Positions 36,667 to 48,976 are shown, numbered from the stretch's first letter. The stretch: 64,000 bases of DNA from Lyophyllum atratum (GCA_014905825.1 JACGCN010000025.1:744001-808000), one strand, 5' to 3'. Notes: generated by a model not told the origin, from the sequence alone. Program-made: numbers and translations.

Positions 36667-37366
36667 TCAAGCAGGGTTTATATCAGTAGAAGCTAAGGCC
36701 GACCATACCTTTCCAGTTGTAACGTCGTAAACCCACCCAGTGACCTTGGTATCTTTAAGCACAAGTGGATTCTCCTGCAAGAACTTAACATCGCTCTTGA
36801 TGGAGTTCTCGAGGTGACGGAACTCCAGAAAATCGATTTTATCAACAGCCTCAGCGACTGCCGAGTTTCCTGGCTCCGAGTCTTTCACAACCTTGCGGAG
36901 GTGCTCGGTCGAGAAGGTAAGCATCCCGCACCCAGTATGATGGAAGACCGCAATTTCCCGCGTCCCGAGAAGACGCTGTGAAATCACTACGCTGCGGAGA
37001 GCTTCCTTGCTAATAAAATACAGCAGACATAATGAGAACTTATCGAGGATTCCGAAATACGTAGCGTACGCGCAGCCTCCAGCGTTACGGATGACATGAG
37101 CATCTCCGAGATCAATTCCAAGTTGACCAGCTGGTCTGAAAGGAAGAAGTGAATCAGCCTCAGGCAACCAGGAAGTCACAAACGACTCACTCGACACGGG
37201 CATCCATGCAAGTTACTACACGAATCCATAAGCAGTTATTTATGATGAAGTCAGCAGGATAACTACCAACGATGTACTTCTTTGCAGGTGGTAATGCCAA
37301 TCCACCCTTGTCGAATGTCGCGACGTATGCGTCGTTACGCTTCTGAAATTCCTGATGAGCAGACAT
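36667..37366 (-). CDS. beta-carbonic anhydrase
   Basis: Zinc enzyme interconverting CO2 and bicarbonate. The start at 37366 gives MSAHQEFQKRNDAYVATFDKGG. After KYIV an intron leads to a 25-nt exon (37191-37215) encoding VTCMDARV, which holds the first zinc Cys and the Asp-Arg dyad. The next exon reads EPAGQLGIDLGDAHVIRNAGG. After another intron come EALRSVVISQRLLGTREIAVFHHTGCGML, which supplies the zinc His and second Cys. The protein ends GWVYDVTTGKVWSALASTDINPA, about 175 residues, a compact member. No targeting sequence is obvious, so a cytosolic location is likely. All metal ligands are present once the small exon is included; skipping it would destroy the active site and shift the frame. 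Confidence 0.9.
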
Positions 37367-38008
37367 GGCGTTGCAGAGACAAGGAGTAAAAGTTGCTCGC
37401 TTTATGCTCTCAAAACCCAGGTCATGTCTATGTCACCCAAGCGGATGGTGTTCGATTGCGCCATATCTTGCTTAATGAGCACTTTCCAATGGCAACGGAC
37501 TCGTGACTCGTCAGTTCTGGTTAGACCAGATTCCGAAGAGAGCCCTGGGATAGAAGAGAGGAACATGTCCGAACCGTGCACAGACCGATGGGGAGCCAGC
37601 TGAGGAGCGCACTTCAAATGCCATGACCCGGATTGGCTAGACTTGTTAAGACAGATGTGAAAGAAGTTCAACAGCTTATCATGACTGCCATTCTATCACG
37701 ATGAATCCACATCGAATTCACATGAGCCAAGAGGAGCCAAGTGGAAATAAGAAGCGCAGAATTAAGGGAATACACATTGAGTCCGGTAGTCACAGCGCTG
37801 TGAGGCAACTTGAGCCGGAAGTCTTGCAGAGCCTCATTGTCGAGACGCCTGAAGTTATGTGTAGGTGGTGACTCTGATTATGACAATGACCGGTGGCAGT
37901 GGCAGTAGCAGTGGCAGTAGTAAGAAGTAACGCTGGCGGGTTTGAAATTGGGCCGTAATTTGCTGTAAATGATCACATGACCGTACTCTAACTTGCTTCG
38001 CGCCAGCC
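37367..38008. other. divergent promoter region
   Basis: Between the divergent carbonic anhydrase (minus) and RINT1-like (plus) genes. It contains a short repeat at 37892-37924 (listed separately) and no supported ORF. Confidence 0.5.
37892..37924. repeat. short GGCAGT/AGCAGT simple repeat
   Basis: Five to six imperfect tandem hexamers of ggcagt/agcagt/agtagt type, about 85 bp before the RINT1-like start. It could be a microsatellite in the divergent promoter; no function can be read from it. Confidence 0.6.
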
Positions 38009-41000
38009 ATGACATCGCAACAGATTCGGACGCTGCTTGCTCCTCCCAATGTCCAGGATGCTAACCAGAAAACGGTCACACTTTTAAACGCTCGGTTTCA
38101 GACCTTGGATGACCTAGACGAGCTTGAGTCACTGGTGCTTGATGCACAAGAACGGAATGATGATCTCCAGTCCAAAGTGCGTCGAATCTATCATATGAGG
38201 AAGAATTCTTGCTCAACACACTGGCAGCTCAGCTTTCTTTGTCTCGGTCAAAGATAGAGGCTCTCCTCGCGGACACCCGTGTATCAGCCGAAACTCATAT
38301 CCATACAGCTCAAGAGCTCTCGCTTCTTCGGCATTCCCTCACTGACGAACTCTCCGAACTCTCCCACGAGTTAATATCTACCTTGTCAGATGGCGAAGGA
38401 AAATCTACCCTCCTTGAAGACATAGAAACTCTCCATCGAAATCTTAAGGAGCTCCAAAGCGTTAAAGGTTATGTACAGGTCATTGAGCATGCCCTCAAAC
38501 TCCGGTGAGGAAGATCAAAACTGTGAAGGGTGTATATTCAAGATATTTAACAGTGAATCATCGGCGGAACAAATACGTGGCTCAAAGCTATCGATATCAG
38601 CATCGTCGCTCAGCGAGTACCAGGCACTCCAGTCCTTTGTTGCTAAAGTTTCGGATGCTTGCTCCGAAGTCGAGAATGGATCCAGTGAACAGACGTTGCA
38701 TCTAGTTCGGTTCTTAGAGAAGATCCGCGATAAGACCTGGGCTGACATTCAAGGCACCCTATCCATGTGAGCATAATAACATGATGCAAGCTTCATACTG
38801 AATGAAACTTCCAAAGCTCCTTAAACGCGACCGCCGAGAAAATTGGTTGGCCTATGGTTTTGGATTACGCTTCGGCTTCTGTTGAAGATAGAAGTGCTTT
38901 TGAACATAAATTCCGAAATCTCTTGAAACTCCAGACCTGGTAGGTTGGTTTGCACCTCCACCAGACACATCTCATCGTCTTAAACATTGAAGGGACGAAA
39001 AGAATCGGATATCTCAGCCTTCCCAGCAAAGAGAAGGCAAAGATGGGCTCTACGCCATCCAAGCCCTTGTGCTGCCGATATCTCTGCGTTTTAAATATCA
39101 CTTCGAAGGAAACCGCCAAACTAATAGATTAGACAAGGTGCGGATTATTAAATAAGTGACGCAGACTGTCCACTCAACCTGCTTCCAGCCCGAGTGGTAC
39201 TTCACGCATATACTGAATGTTGCACACGAACATCGTATATTCATGGAATCGGTTGTTCAACGACTGCTGGACTCTTCAGAATATCGGGGGATCGACGCTT
39301 GGGTATGCCTTTCGATTTTTCCTACCGTCCTGTTCTTATGCAGTGTTTAGCATGAGTTCACCTACCTACTCTTACCGGTGCTAATGCGGAAGCTTAAACA
39401 GTCAATACCGTCCTTGCTGCCTCATCCTCCGTTGTTGGCCCATACAATCTACCAAGCTTTGACCTTCGATGCTGCACTTGCAGAAGAAGGATTTTTGATA
39501 CAGGCGACATCAGCAGCCAAACAACGTAATCCAAATGACAAATGGGAAGGGGTGAGTGAGGTGATCCTGGGGAATAGAGAGTGGTTCGAAACATGGCTGC
39601 TTGGGGAGAAAAAATGTACGTTCCTTTTCACATGGCGTAGGTGCGCTTACTGAGTGTGTGCCTTTTCAGTCGCAGAAGACCAATATCACGAAACCATCGG
39701 CGCACCTGATGCCTGGCTCATTGCTGGTGACGATGAACATGACGAGGATTCCCAAATTCGGGATTTGAGATCGACTAATTCAGCTAGGAGAATATGCTCT
39801 CTGTTTGAGCAAGTCACAGGTAGGCCCCGCTCAGTCATAGTTCAAGGACATTTCTTGAAATACTTGCATTAGATCGCTACTCCCCTTTGCCACGATTCGA
39901 ACATCGCGCCAGTTTTCTGTTATCTATCCAGTTGCCTCTGTTGGATTATTATCGCCGCCGCATCGTGTCCTCGCTCGATGCATTCGAGACCCTCTCTTCT
40001 GCATTCGTGCGAGCTGTACCTGGCGCGCTCAGCGTCAGTTTGGGAGGAAAGGAAGAAGGAAGTGTCCATGTTGACAACAGGGGACTGACTAGCGGAGTTG
40101 AAGGGGTGCAGCGATTATGCAAAGCACTGCTCAGCGCGAAGTTCGTTGAAACAGCTATGAAAGGTTGGGGTGAAGAATTAGTGAGTCCCCGTCTTCGAAG
40201 CTGATTATTCCGGAACTAATGTTGGCTCGTCAGTTTTTTGTGGAATTATGGACTGAAATTAATCATGACCCATCGTTACGCAGCCAAGCAGCAGCCAGTC
40301 TTCTACTGCCAGACCCCAAGGCGGAAAGCGAAGAAATCCCCAGTGACACTTTGTTCCAGGAGCTCATCTCGGGATACGAGCGTCTTGGTGACCGAGCGGA
40401 GGGCATGGTCGTTCAACAGATTTGTGGTGAGATTGAGAGTCTATTGAAAGCCCACTTTTCAGCAACGTTGTGCGTGCATCCTCTTCCCCAATCAATATTA
40501 GCGTACTAATGCTTGCACCCTTTATGTAGGCCAAATTTGTCTACCGGCCACACGGATGATATTGCGCTCTCTCAGACATTATTGACACCCATTACCCTTC
40601 TCTCCTCCCATCTGACATTCCTTCGAGCGATTATGCCTCAGACTACTCTCACGACACTCTACCGACAAATCGCATCGAGACTAGCAGAGCATATCCTCCA
40701 GCGGCAAATTATATATCGTGGCCATTTCGGCCTGCAAGAAGGCAAAAGCATCCGCGCTGAATGCGAACTATGGGTTGAAACGTGCCGTGCAGCGCTGGGT
40801 GGAGGTCTGCCTGGAGGCAGAGCCAGGGTCGAAGCTCCGTGGACGAAATTGCTTCAAGCAGGGAGTCTGGCGAGTGCGGAAGGTGATACTTGGGCCGCCA
40901 TCGTGGAAGTGACATTCGGAACACAAACTGATGAGGAATGGGAGCTTGCCATGACGCCTGCTATTGGCTCAGTCGAGCTAGGACGGGCAGAGGTAATCAG

Positions 41001-41034
41001 GACCCTTCGCCGCCGAGAGGACTGTGATCGTTGA
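38009..41034 (+). CDS. RINT1/Tip20-family vesicle-tethering protein
   Basis: Homologue of Tip20/RINT1, a subunit of the Dsl1/NRZ complex that tethers Golgi-derived COPI vesicles at the ER. Start at 38009 (MTSQQIRTLLAPPNVQDANQ). The N-terminal third is helical and coiled-coil-like: IEALLADTRVSAETHIHTAQELSLLRHSLTDELSEL and LLEDIETLHRNLKELQSVKGYVQVIEHALKL. The family block is clear after an intron: TWDEKNRISQ...GKDGLYAIQALVLPISLRFKYHFEGNRQTNRLDKPEWYFTHILNVAHEHRIFMESVVQ. The C-terminal helical RINT1/TIP1 domain continues with FETLSSAFVRAVPGALS and ASRLAEHILQRQIIYRGHF, ending EVIRTLRRREDCDR. The join near 38128-38200 has more than one plausible intron. Acts in the same trafficking circuit as Ric1, but the two genes are 32 kb apart. 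Confidence 0.88.
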
Positions 41035-41243
41035 GGAAATTTCGTCTTCACTTGCACTTGTATATTTACTTGGTATGCAGTATAGTTTTCTCTGTCAGTT
41101 CGTTAATACCATAGAACTGTTCGACACCTTTTGGTTGTTGCCACTTCTCTGCCCAAGTGCTACCGAATTGTCTACCAGTGACCACATCCTATTCCAAGTG
41201 TCTACTGTTAACGCGGTTGAACGCCCGGAATCTAGTCAGAACC

Positions 41244-44200
41244 ATGTCCGAATGTCCTTGCTACGACATAACGAAACTGAATGAGCAGGCACTAGGCAGG
41301 ACCGTGCGATTGCCCATGCAGCCGTGACCGGTGAAACATTTGAATGCCGATCCTGGGACCCCTCAATTTCAAGGCCGGCCGCAAGACACTGTTTAAATCC
41401 TGTCAACAGACATGCAATTCGCATCAACTTCGCGTATCGACGCGTTTTCTATTTGAGCCTGGACGTTCGACTGTCACTCGAGGGGATCGCCGTGCCAAAC
41501 TCACGACCAACGCGCTATCACTGTCAGGACTTATCGTTCTGGGGAAAACGGTCTCGGGACCCTCGGCCATGGACTACTTCAATGGTACGCCATGTAAGGC
41601 CCTCGAGCTTAACTTCGAGATAACCTTAGCATGTAGATGCTCTTCCCTTCCTGTCTCAAACGGTGAATAGCGATCTACGTAAGGTTTGCTATCACAAACT
41701 TATCCCATTACTTCGACAGCAAACCGACTATGGAGAGGATATAAGTGGTTTGATCCTTGCGTTTGAGGAACCAGCCTCGTTAAGCTGTGGGTCGCTTCAG
41801 TGTTACTTGAGGCTCTCGCCCCTGACGTTAGTTGTGGATTGCTCTAGATGCTTCAACGCAAAGCGCGTCAGACGGCCCACCGAATTCGACCTCTCCGTCG
41901 CTCGAAAGCATCAAGAAACGTAAACATAGCGACCCCTCGGACACCTCTAGCTCCACCATAGATGACCGGCCAGCTAAGAGGCCCAAACAGGACAACGACC
42001 CCGACCATCCATATATTATAGTAAGATGATTCCATGCCAAGGTTTTTAATGAACGCCCATACATTAACATCCTTTAGGCGGCTTCGCGTTTGGTGGAAGA
42101 GTACCCAGGCCTCCCTCATGGTGTTCTGTTCGAACTTGCCCGTCTAATTACTGCATCGAAGCTCTCCATCGGGGACATTTCTTCCTGCCAGCTGAGCAAG
42201 CTAAAGGGGAACAATGTTCAATCCGCCCCCGAAACCATACGCGTCCTCTTCCCTGATACGGCTTCGGATGCACGCCAGGATCCTGCTTTCGTACAAGAGG
42301 CCGCTGCAACGGTATTTTCGCCGTGATAAGCATTCCTCGTCTTGAACTTACCTCGAACGCTCTAGTCACCATGGGAAGAGCTTGACAAGGAGGAGGATGC
42401 GCTTTCTCTAGATCCTTATGCAGGTCTTGGGCACGGCGAACATACACCTGGCTGGTATGGGGGAAAAATTGAGTTTAGGGGGAGCTTGGAACATGACGGC
42501 TCATACAGGGTCAAGCTGGAGCGATGCGCTTTGGGTCCCTCCTGCCGTTTTTCCAGACGATTTGGATCGAAAAATATCTTGAGGATCAAGATCAAGAGCT
42601 CTCTTCTCCACTCCCAAGACAATGGCCTGCAGGATTTCTTTCGTAAACCGTTCGTTCTATGGGGAAGTGTTTTCAGGTCCTTCTACGCGAAGGATGACAC
42701 TGTTTTCTTGTTCCGAACAAACGAGGGGATGGTGGATGGTGAAATTGTGCCCAAACAGTTTCCCGGGTTTTCACTTTTGGAATTTCTCGATTGGCATAAC
42801 CCGCCACTCCCTAATTCGAACCAGGTGTGTCTAATTAAACTATTATGTATGTCTACTCAACATCGAGAGTAGGCCATGACAAAGTGGACGGCACGTTTTG
42901 CCCTTGGTTTGTCTAACTCTGTTCCAGGGCCAATCCCCCAAAACATCCACGACATAGATGACATTTGTACGCTTTTTTCCATTTCGGAAAATGTTGTTCA
43001 AACCCAACCAACGCTCTGTACACAGTATCTGCTGAGAAATCGGACATGACCGATGGTTGTGGAGAGTTCAGTCGGTCGATGAGTCTGGCTGTCTGCCGTC
43101 AAATGGGTCTCGAGGAATGCCCAACTGGTGTCCAATTCCGCGGGCGTGGTACCAAGGTAAGCAACTGTCCCGATACTAAAGTATATGCACGCATTAAGGA
43201 TTCCCAGGGGATGGTAACCGAGCGGGCCGAAACAAGCCCAAGTGGACCACTCGAGATATGGCTCCGTCCATCGCAGATAAAAATCAGATATCCAGCGGAC
43301 CACCATGACCCTCTTGATCCTACCCTTCGCATTTTTGAAATTCTTCGAACCTCCCGCATGCGGTCTCCTGCACGAGTATCCTCGGAAACAATCATCAACC
43401 TCGCAGAAAACGGGGTACCTCATCCGATTTTTATACATCTATTGAGGGCTAGTGTCGCGCAGATTGTGGAGGGGCTAACGACGTGGGAGGGACCGGAAGC
43501 TATGTATACTCTCTGGACCAACGTCGAGCGAGCTGGTGCTGTCATAACATCTCGCAGAGCACGGGAGGCTGGAGGGGAGGCGCGGGCCAGGGGTTTCAGT
43601 GAACGTTCGAACGATGAGGATGAGGATGAGGATGAGGATGGTATTGAATTTGACAAGACTCTCGGGGAACGCTCTAGCGCTTGGTGGGCTGACCAGACAT
43701 CTGGCCAACCCTCCTCACTTGAAGAAACTGTCATGGTCCTCCTCGACGCTGGATTCACCCCCAACAACTCAGCCATACTTCGGGAGAAGCTAAAGCAAGT
43801 GGTGAAGACGAGGATCAAGGATCGCGTCAAAAACTTTCGCTACGAATTGCTTCACAGTGCCATTGCCTTTGTGGTCCCTGGTGCATCTCTCTGAATTCAC
43901 TGTCGTCTTCTATTCCATATTGACAACAAACTTTCAGATCCTTATGGAGTTCTCGGCCCCGATGAGATTCAAGTCAAAAGTTCACGTCGAAATTTGATGG
44001 ATCGCGACGGCCTCCCCACCGATACAATTCTTGGAGATGTTCTGGTATAAATTAAATCAACGACTTTACACCAAATTTCTGGCTTATCTGATTGTCTTTT
44101 CAGCTGACCCGAAACCCTTGCAAAGTGCCCACGGATGTTCGGAAGGTAGGCTCTTTCTACAACAGACTCCTGCCCTCGCCTGATGGTTTCCAGGTTCGAG

Positions 44201-45464
44201 CGGTAGAAGATCCCCTGCTCCGGAACTATACGGATGTTATAGTCTGCTCTGTTCAAGGCCAACGTCGATTACTCGATTATCTAGCAGGAGGTCAGTCTTC
44301 GTTTCCTCCTTTACTTCTGGGTGCTCATGTACTTTGGCAAGGTGACTACGATGGAGACACTGCCACAGTCATCTGGGCACCGGAGTTCGTCACGCCCTTC
44401 AAGAACGCAGACGAAAAATATTCAAAGGAGCCAGATGGCTTAGACTCGTGCTTCACATCGGCTGGGAATGAGAAGGTCGTGGATTTTGTGGAACGTACAC
44501 GTTCATTATCCCTGTTGGATCAAACCCGCGAAGCGCAGAAATATCTACTAGGCGCTCTGCGAGATTCATCTTTGGTTGGCGCATACTCGACGATGCACGA
44601 CAACGCCATCTATTCTCTTGGATATGGAAACCCGCGCACAGTCAAATTGGCTTACAAGTGAGTCTCCTTCATGCCATACCTCCATTCGACCTGTCTGAAC
44701 CAACTGCACACAGGTTCTGCAAGGTGCTCGACGGCTCCAAGACCGGGCTGAGGATCAAGCCTGCCACCTTGAAGGCCGATACGAAAGACTACAAAAAAAC
44801 TCGCGGCCCAGAATGGAAGGAATGGAAAGCTAAGGCCGAACGGAAGCCTAAAGAGCGGGCGAGCAATGAGCCATTCGCTAAGCGGGGCAAGAACAGCGAG
44901 TATATCACAGGCCCATTCATCATGGACGATTTGCGCCGCTATGCTAAAAAGGAAAGCGACAAGATTCTGGCGAACATGGAGGAAGTTTTCCAGGCTTTGG
45001 ACGTTGTCCGTGATCCCCATCTCACGCAGCCATGGGATGACGCAGACAAGATGGCGGATCGAGGTACTCCGGAGCTCCAAGCTGCAAAACGAAGGGACCT
45101 AGACAGGATCAAATACCATGTCGAGGACATGTTTCGGGAGCATAGGTCACAGATACAGAAAAACTTCACCGGTAAACAGATCGAAACTCGTCAAGATATC
45201 CTCCGGAATCTTTCCAAGCGCTTCGTTGCCTCTCCTACCCTGGACCATATGGAGACCTTCACAGACGCAGCCTCTATTTCACGTCTTCGCGCCTCCTACG
45301 CGTACCTGTATGATTTCAAGCAAAAGGCGAAGGGGCCGGGTTTCAGCCGCTTCCCATGGGATATGGCTCTCCGAGACCTCTGCCACATCAAAGCCAGCGC
45401 CCTCGGCCCCTCTAAAACAGTCACTATAGGATTCTACGAGCGCTTCCGACTATCCCGCCGTTGA
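41244..45464 (+). CDS. RNA-dependent RNA polymerase, RNA-silencing (QDE-1/RDR) family
   Basis: Cellular RdRP that makes double-stranded RNA for RNA interference. The start is proposed at 41244 (MSECPCYDITKLNEQ); an intron of about 70 nt then joins AGRKTLFKSCQQ, and another gives DYFNDALPFLSQTVNSDLRKV. A nuclear-localisation-like KKRKHS and AKRPKQD block lies near 41910-41990. VEEYPGLPHGVLFELARLI and WGSVFRSFYAKDDTVFLFRTNEG follow. SRSMSLAVCRQMGLEECPTGVQFRGRGTKG is the conserved approach to the core, and the catalytic loop reads WQGDYDGDTATVIW (44335-44380) with all three Asp. An acidic run NDEDEDEDEDGIEFD lies at 43610-43650. The C-terminus ends GFYERFRLSRR. The N-terminal 600 bp is less certain. 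Length is normal for fungal cellular RdRPs; it is not viral. Confidence 0.88.
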
Positions 45465-46103
45465 ACTCTCCCGCCCCATGTACTCCCCTCCCACTATCAA
45501 AAACCACATGAGTGTACCTACCGATGCATTCTTCACCATACCACTCGACATGAATACCCTCCAAGTCTCTTCTGCTAGGGACACACATCTCCGCGTCTCA
45601 TCAGCTCGTATTGTATATATTGTACATTATATCTTGCCCCTTCCATTACTTCAAAAACAATCTGTCCATAGGTTTCATACGATGTCTTGCAGTACTGTAG
45701 TTTCCATGTACCATCGAACATCCACCGCCCTTCCTCAATCTTGTACAAATGTAATTCACCCTTGAAGAGATACTGGGTATCATACGGCTGCCAGGAGACG
45801 TGTCGATAGGTTGCGTGTCGTCTCGGCAGATGCTTACAATGCGAAGGTGGCGTGTTTTCAAGGTGTCAGACGTTGGCAAGCACATGAGGTCTGAGATCTG
45901 AAGACCAGCTCTGTGCAACGATGGCGCTGTTGGCCAACTGTTGGCTGGAAATTGCCTCTACCGGCGCGTACGACTTATATTTGTGGCTGTTTGCCACCCC
46001 ATCGATCATGTGATTTAATTAACGCGTTCAGCACAGCCCCTAACATGGCATCTTGAACTTGAACGAGTCACCGCCTCAATTTCTTATCTCTCCCCTGTGC
46101 ACT
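45465..46103. other. intergenic, tandem plus genes
   Basis: From the RdRP stop to the RAD14 start. Likely the RdRP 3' untranslated region followed by the RAD14 promoter. No supported gene. Confidence 0.5.
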
Positions 46104-47270
46104 ATGATGGCGGATATACATAGGCCTTCTACTCCCCCTCCCCGAGAAGTTCCTTCGACGTCGTTACAGCTAACGCCAGAGCAACTCAAACGGATCGAAC
46201 TCAACCGTCTGAAAGGTCCATAAAACAGCCCTGAATCTCCTTTCCGTTTCGCTAATGTTGTCCCAGCGAAGGCCAACCAACGCGAAAAAGAACAGGAAGC
46301 TTCGACGTCTACAATAGCTAACGCGAATAACAAACGCCCTATAGGAGTGACCCCAGCCGTCTCCCATTCTCCAACCGCTCCAAGTGGGTCCAAACCACTC
46401 AGACGCGATTCTCGGCTAGGGAAATACTTCGAGTATGACCTTTCGAAGATGGTCAACTCCAAGGGTGGCTTCCTGTTGGAGGATGGCAATGAAATTGACG
46501 AGGAGGTTCGGCGGAAGGAGCAGGAAAGAGAAAGACAGCGCGCTCGTCAGAATTTGGATCCTCGTGCGTCTCTTTTGAATTATCTCAACATGCCCTCGAA
46601 AATAACATCCTTTTCGCAAAGCCATGCATCTGGATCCAGCGCTAAATCCCAAATGTAAAGAGTGTCAATCTATGGACCTCGACCAAACGTTCAAGAAAGT
46701 GTTCGGCTGTTTGGTGTGCAAGAAGTGTCAGAACGAGAAACCAGAAAAATACAGCCTGCTGACGAAGACCGAATGCAAGGAGGTACGAGCCCTATACGAC
46801 GTCAAACCGCTGATATACCAACAACATCGCAGGACTACCTACTTACAGATCGTGTGTATATCCCTGCGTTGGAAGGCTTAGAGACATTGTTCATATTGTT
46901 TACAGCTGAATTGCGCGATGAAGAACTTCTACCTCATCTTCTTAAGGCCAATCCCCATGCCGCCACATATGCGAATATGATGCTCTACGTGCGATATCAA
47001 GTCGAAGACTTTGCATGGAAGAAATGGGGATCTCCCGAGGCGCTGGATGCAGAATACGAGCGTCGAACGAACGAGAAGAAGAAGAAGAAAAATAAGAAGT
47101 TCGAGCAAGGATTGAAGGACCTCCGAAAGCGGACCAAAGAAGGTGTTTGGCAGAGGAGAAGGGACGAGGAGCACAAGCATGTATTTGGTGCATTAGAGAA
47201 AGGACCAGATGGAATGGGCCAGCAGGTCTGCCATACTTGTGGATTCACTATCGACGTCGAGGTCATGTAG
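46104..47270 (+). CDS. RAD14: Rad14/XPA nucleotide-excision repair damage-verification protein
   Basis: DNA-damage recognition and verification factor of nucleotide excision repair. Start at 46104 ([16 protein letters not shown]); an intron follows NRLK, then [14 protein letters not shown]. The central block has [23 protein letters not shown] join at about 46571-46622 leads to [21 protein letters not shown] and [14 protein letters not shown], which gives the XPA zinc finger CxxC-x17-CxxC. After [10 protein letters not shown] an intron joins DYLLTD, and a second (about 46845-46907) precedes [44 protein letters not shown]. The C-terminus holds a lysine-rich helix ([13 protein letters not shown]) and a second CHTCG pair, ending TIDVEVM. 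About 340 residues; complete. Confidence 0.93.
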
Positions 47271-47499
47271 TTTCGATTTTTAGACTAGTCATTGTACACT
47301 AATAATACTCCGGTAATACGGCAAGCTTTGCCGGTGATCAACACGTAATTTCATCTATGACCTAGTAATTGACCTTAGCGACTCGCAAGGATTTCCCGGT
47401 TGTCCATAAATACTAACGATATCACAGGCTCAGTGATTTTACGACCACATAAAACGGACGAGAGGCGTGGTCATATCGAGCTTTCCTCCTACCGCATTT

Positions 47500-48976
47500 A
47501 TGGGCGACTCGAATCAAGCGGAACATGAACAAATATCCACTTCGTTGGAAGTCGAGCAGCTAGATGACAACCTCTTCCGGTCCAAGTCCCTTTGGCTTCC
47601 TGCTCATGCTCGGGGTGTCTTTGGAGGGTGAGTCTTTCACTAAGAAAACGACTCTTTCAGGCACAAACCCCTCGTTCCAGGCAGGTCATAAGCCAAGCGT
47701 TGGTTTCCGCGACTAATTGCGTCAACCCCGCTTTTGGGCTACATGTCAGTAAAGATTGGAACCGGCAGACTCTATACACTGACAAGTCCATTCCAGTCAC
47801 TCCATGTATGTTCTAAACATCATAAGGCTCCTCAGGCCCAGCTTAATGGGCATTTGAGTGCTATTTCCTTCTCAGTGCCTCACCTTCTACCCCGATCATA
47901 TACCACGTCGACCGTGTTCGTCAAGGACGTTCATACGCGACACTGGGGGTCAAGGCTGTCCAGAGTGGACGTACCGTCTTTGTTCTAATGTGTTCCTTTC
48001 AAAAGCCGGAACCGTGGCAGCCTTTCCACCAGTGGCCAATGCCGAACGTCCCTAGCCCTGATGAGTGCGAGCTCGAGGAAATGCGGTTCATCAAAGCCAT
48101 CGAATCACCCACAACTTCTCCTGGGATGAAGCGATATTATCAGGACGCGCTGACCGTGAGTGTATTGAGATTTATTGCAGCAGTCACTCATTGCTAGGTG
48201 AAGGAACGCACTCGGAGTCCCATTGCTATAAAACGTGCCAAGGAAATCGACAGCCCCGCGGATGGGACAGTGTCCTATATGTATTGGATGCAAACACGAA
48301 ATTCCCCCAAGTACGAGGCGCCCTTCCAGAAAGTGAGTTCACTCCCTTTAATTCGGTAGTGTGCCTTCTAATAACACATTGCCTAGTGTATTCTCAGCTA
48401 CATATCAGACCTAAACTTGTACGTCGGGGACGCGCTCCCTTTCTTACCTGCATCTAACTTTGCGATAGCATATCGAGCGCGTCCAAGATCATGGGTCTCA
48501 AGAGATTCGGGAAAGGCCCTGACACCGTGAGCATGACTGTACGTACACCGTCGTCTTCCTGGTTCCGATGTCATTACTCATTGGTGTACTTCTCAGTCGA
48601 CCCTTGACCATACGATCTACTTCTATGAGTGAGTAATCTACCGTTCATATGTCGCCGGGATGCTGACAGTGATTTCCTAGCGACGACTTTGACTGTGGCG
48701 ACTGGTTGCTACATGTGGTGCGTCGTCATCCTTTGTGGTCGCTACACGTTCTAACTAGCGACTGTAACTAGATTGTTTCTCCTAGAACAGGATCTGGTCG
48801 TGGAGTGGTACATGGAAGGGTGCGCAATTCTTCCTCGCTATATTTGGGTTTATACTCATTCTCCTGACCAGATGTATACTCGTGACGGAACCTTGGTAGC
48901 GGTTACTTCTCAGGAAGGAGTGGTCCGAGCAAATGTCCGGGGACCTGCTGAACCCACAGTACATGCTAAACTCTGA
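47500..48976 (+). CDS. TES1: peroxisomal acyl-CoA thioesterase (ACOT8/Tes1 type)
   Basis: Double-hotdog thioesterase hydrolysing acyl-CoAs in peroxisomes. Start at 47500 (MGDSNQAEHEQISTSLEVEQLDDNLFRSKSLWLP), then GVFGGQVISQALVSATNCVNPAFGLH. The next coding piece is only 9 nt (47797-47805, Ser-Leu-His), giving the family signature HSLHCYF when joined to CYFLLSASPSTPIIYHVDRV from 47859. Later exons read TVFVLMCSFQKPEPWQPFHQWPMP, KRFGKGPDTVSMT, STLDHTIYFYDDDFDCGDWLLHV, IVSPRTGSGRGVVHGR and MYTRDGTLVAVTSQEGVVRA. The last three residues are AKL, a peroxisomal targeting signal type 1, matching the role. The partner ABCD importer lies 12 kb away. Confidence 0.92.

Noticed and set aside
38128..38200. 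Frameshift in the RINT1-like gene
   Set aside because: Introns of 50 nt (38128-38177) or 65 nt (38135-38199) give a continuous frame.
41780..41850. Frameshift or decay in the RdRP N-terminus
   Set aside because: A 61-nt intron 41787-41847 (GTGGGT...CTCTAG) joins the two frames cleanly.
41244..45464. RdRP as an integrated viral sequence
   Set aside because: The DYDGD catalytic loop, intron-rich structure and length match cellular RNA-silencing RdRPs, not RNA-virus polymerases with a GDD motif.
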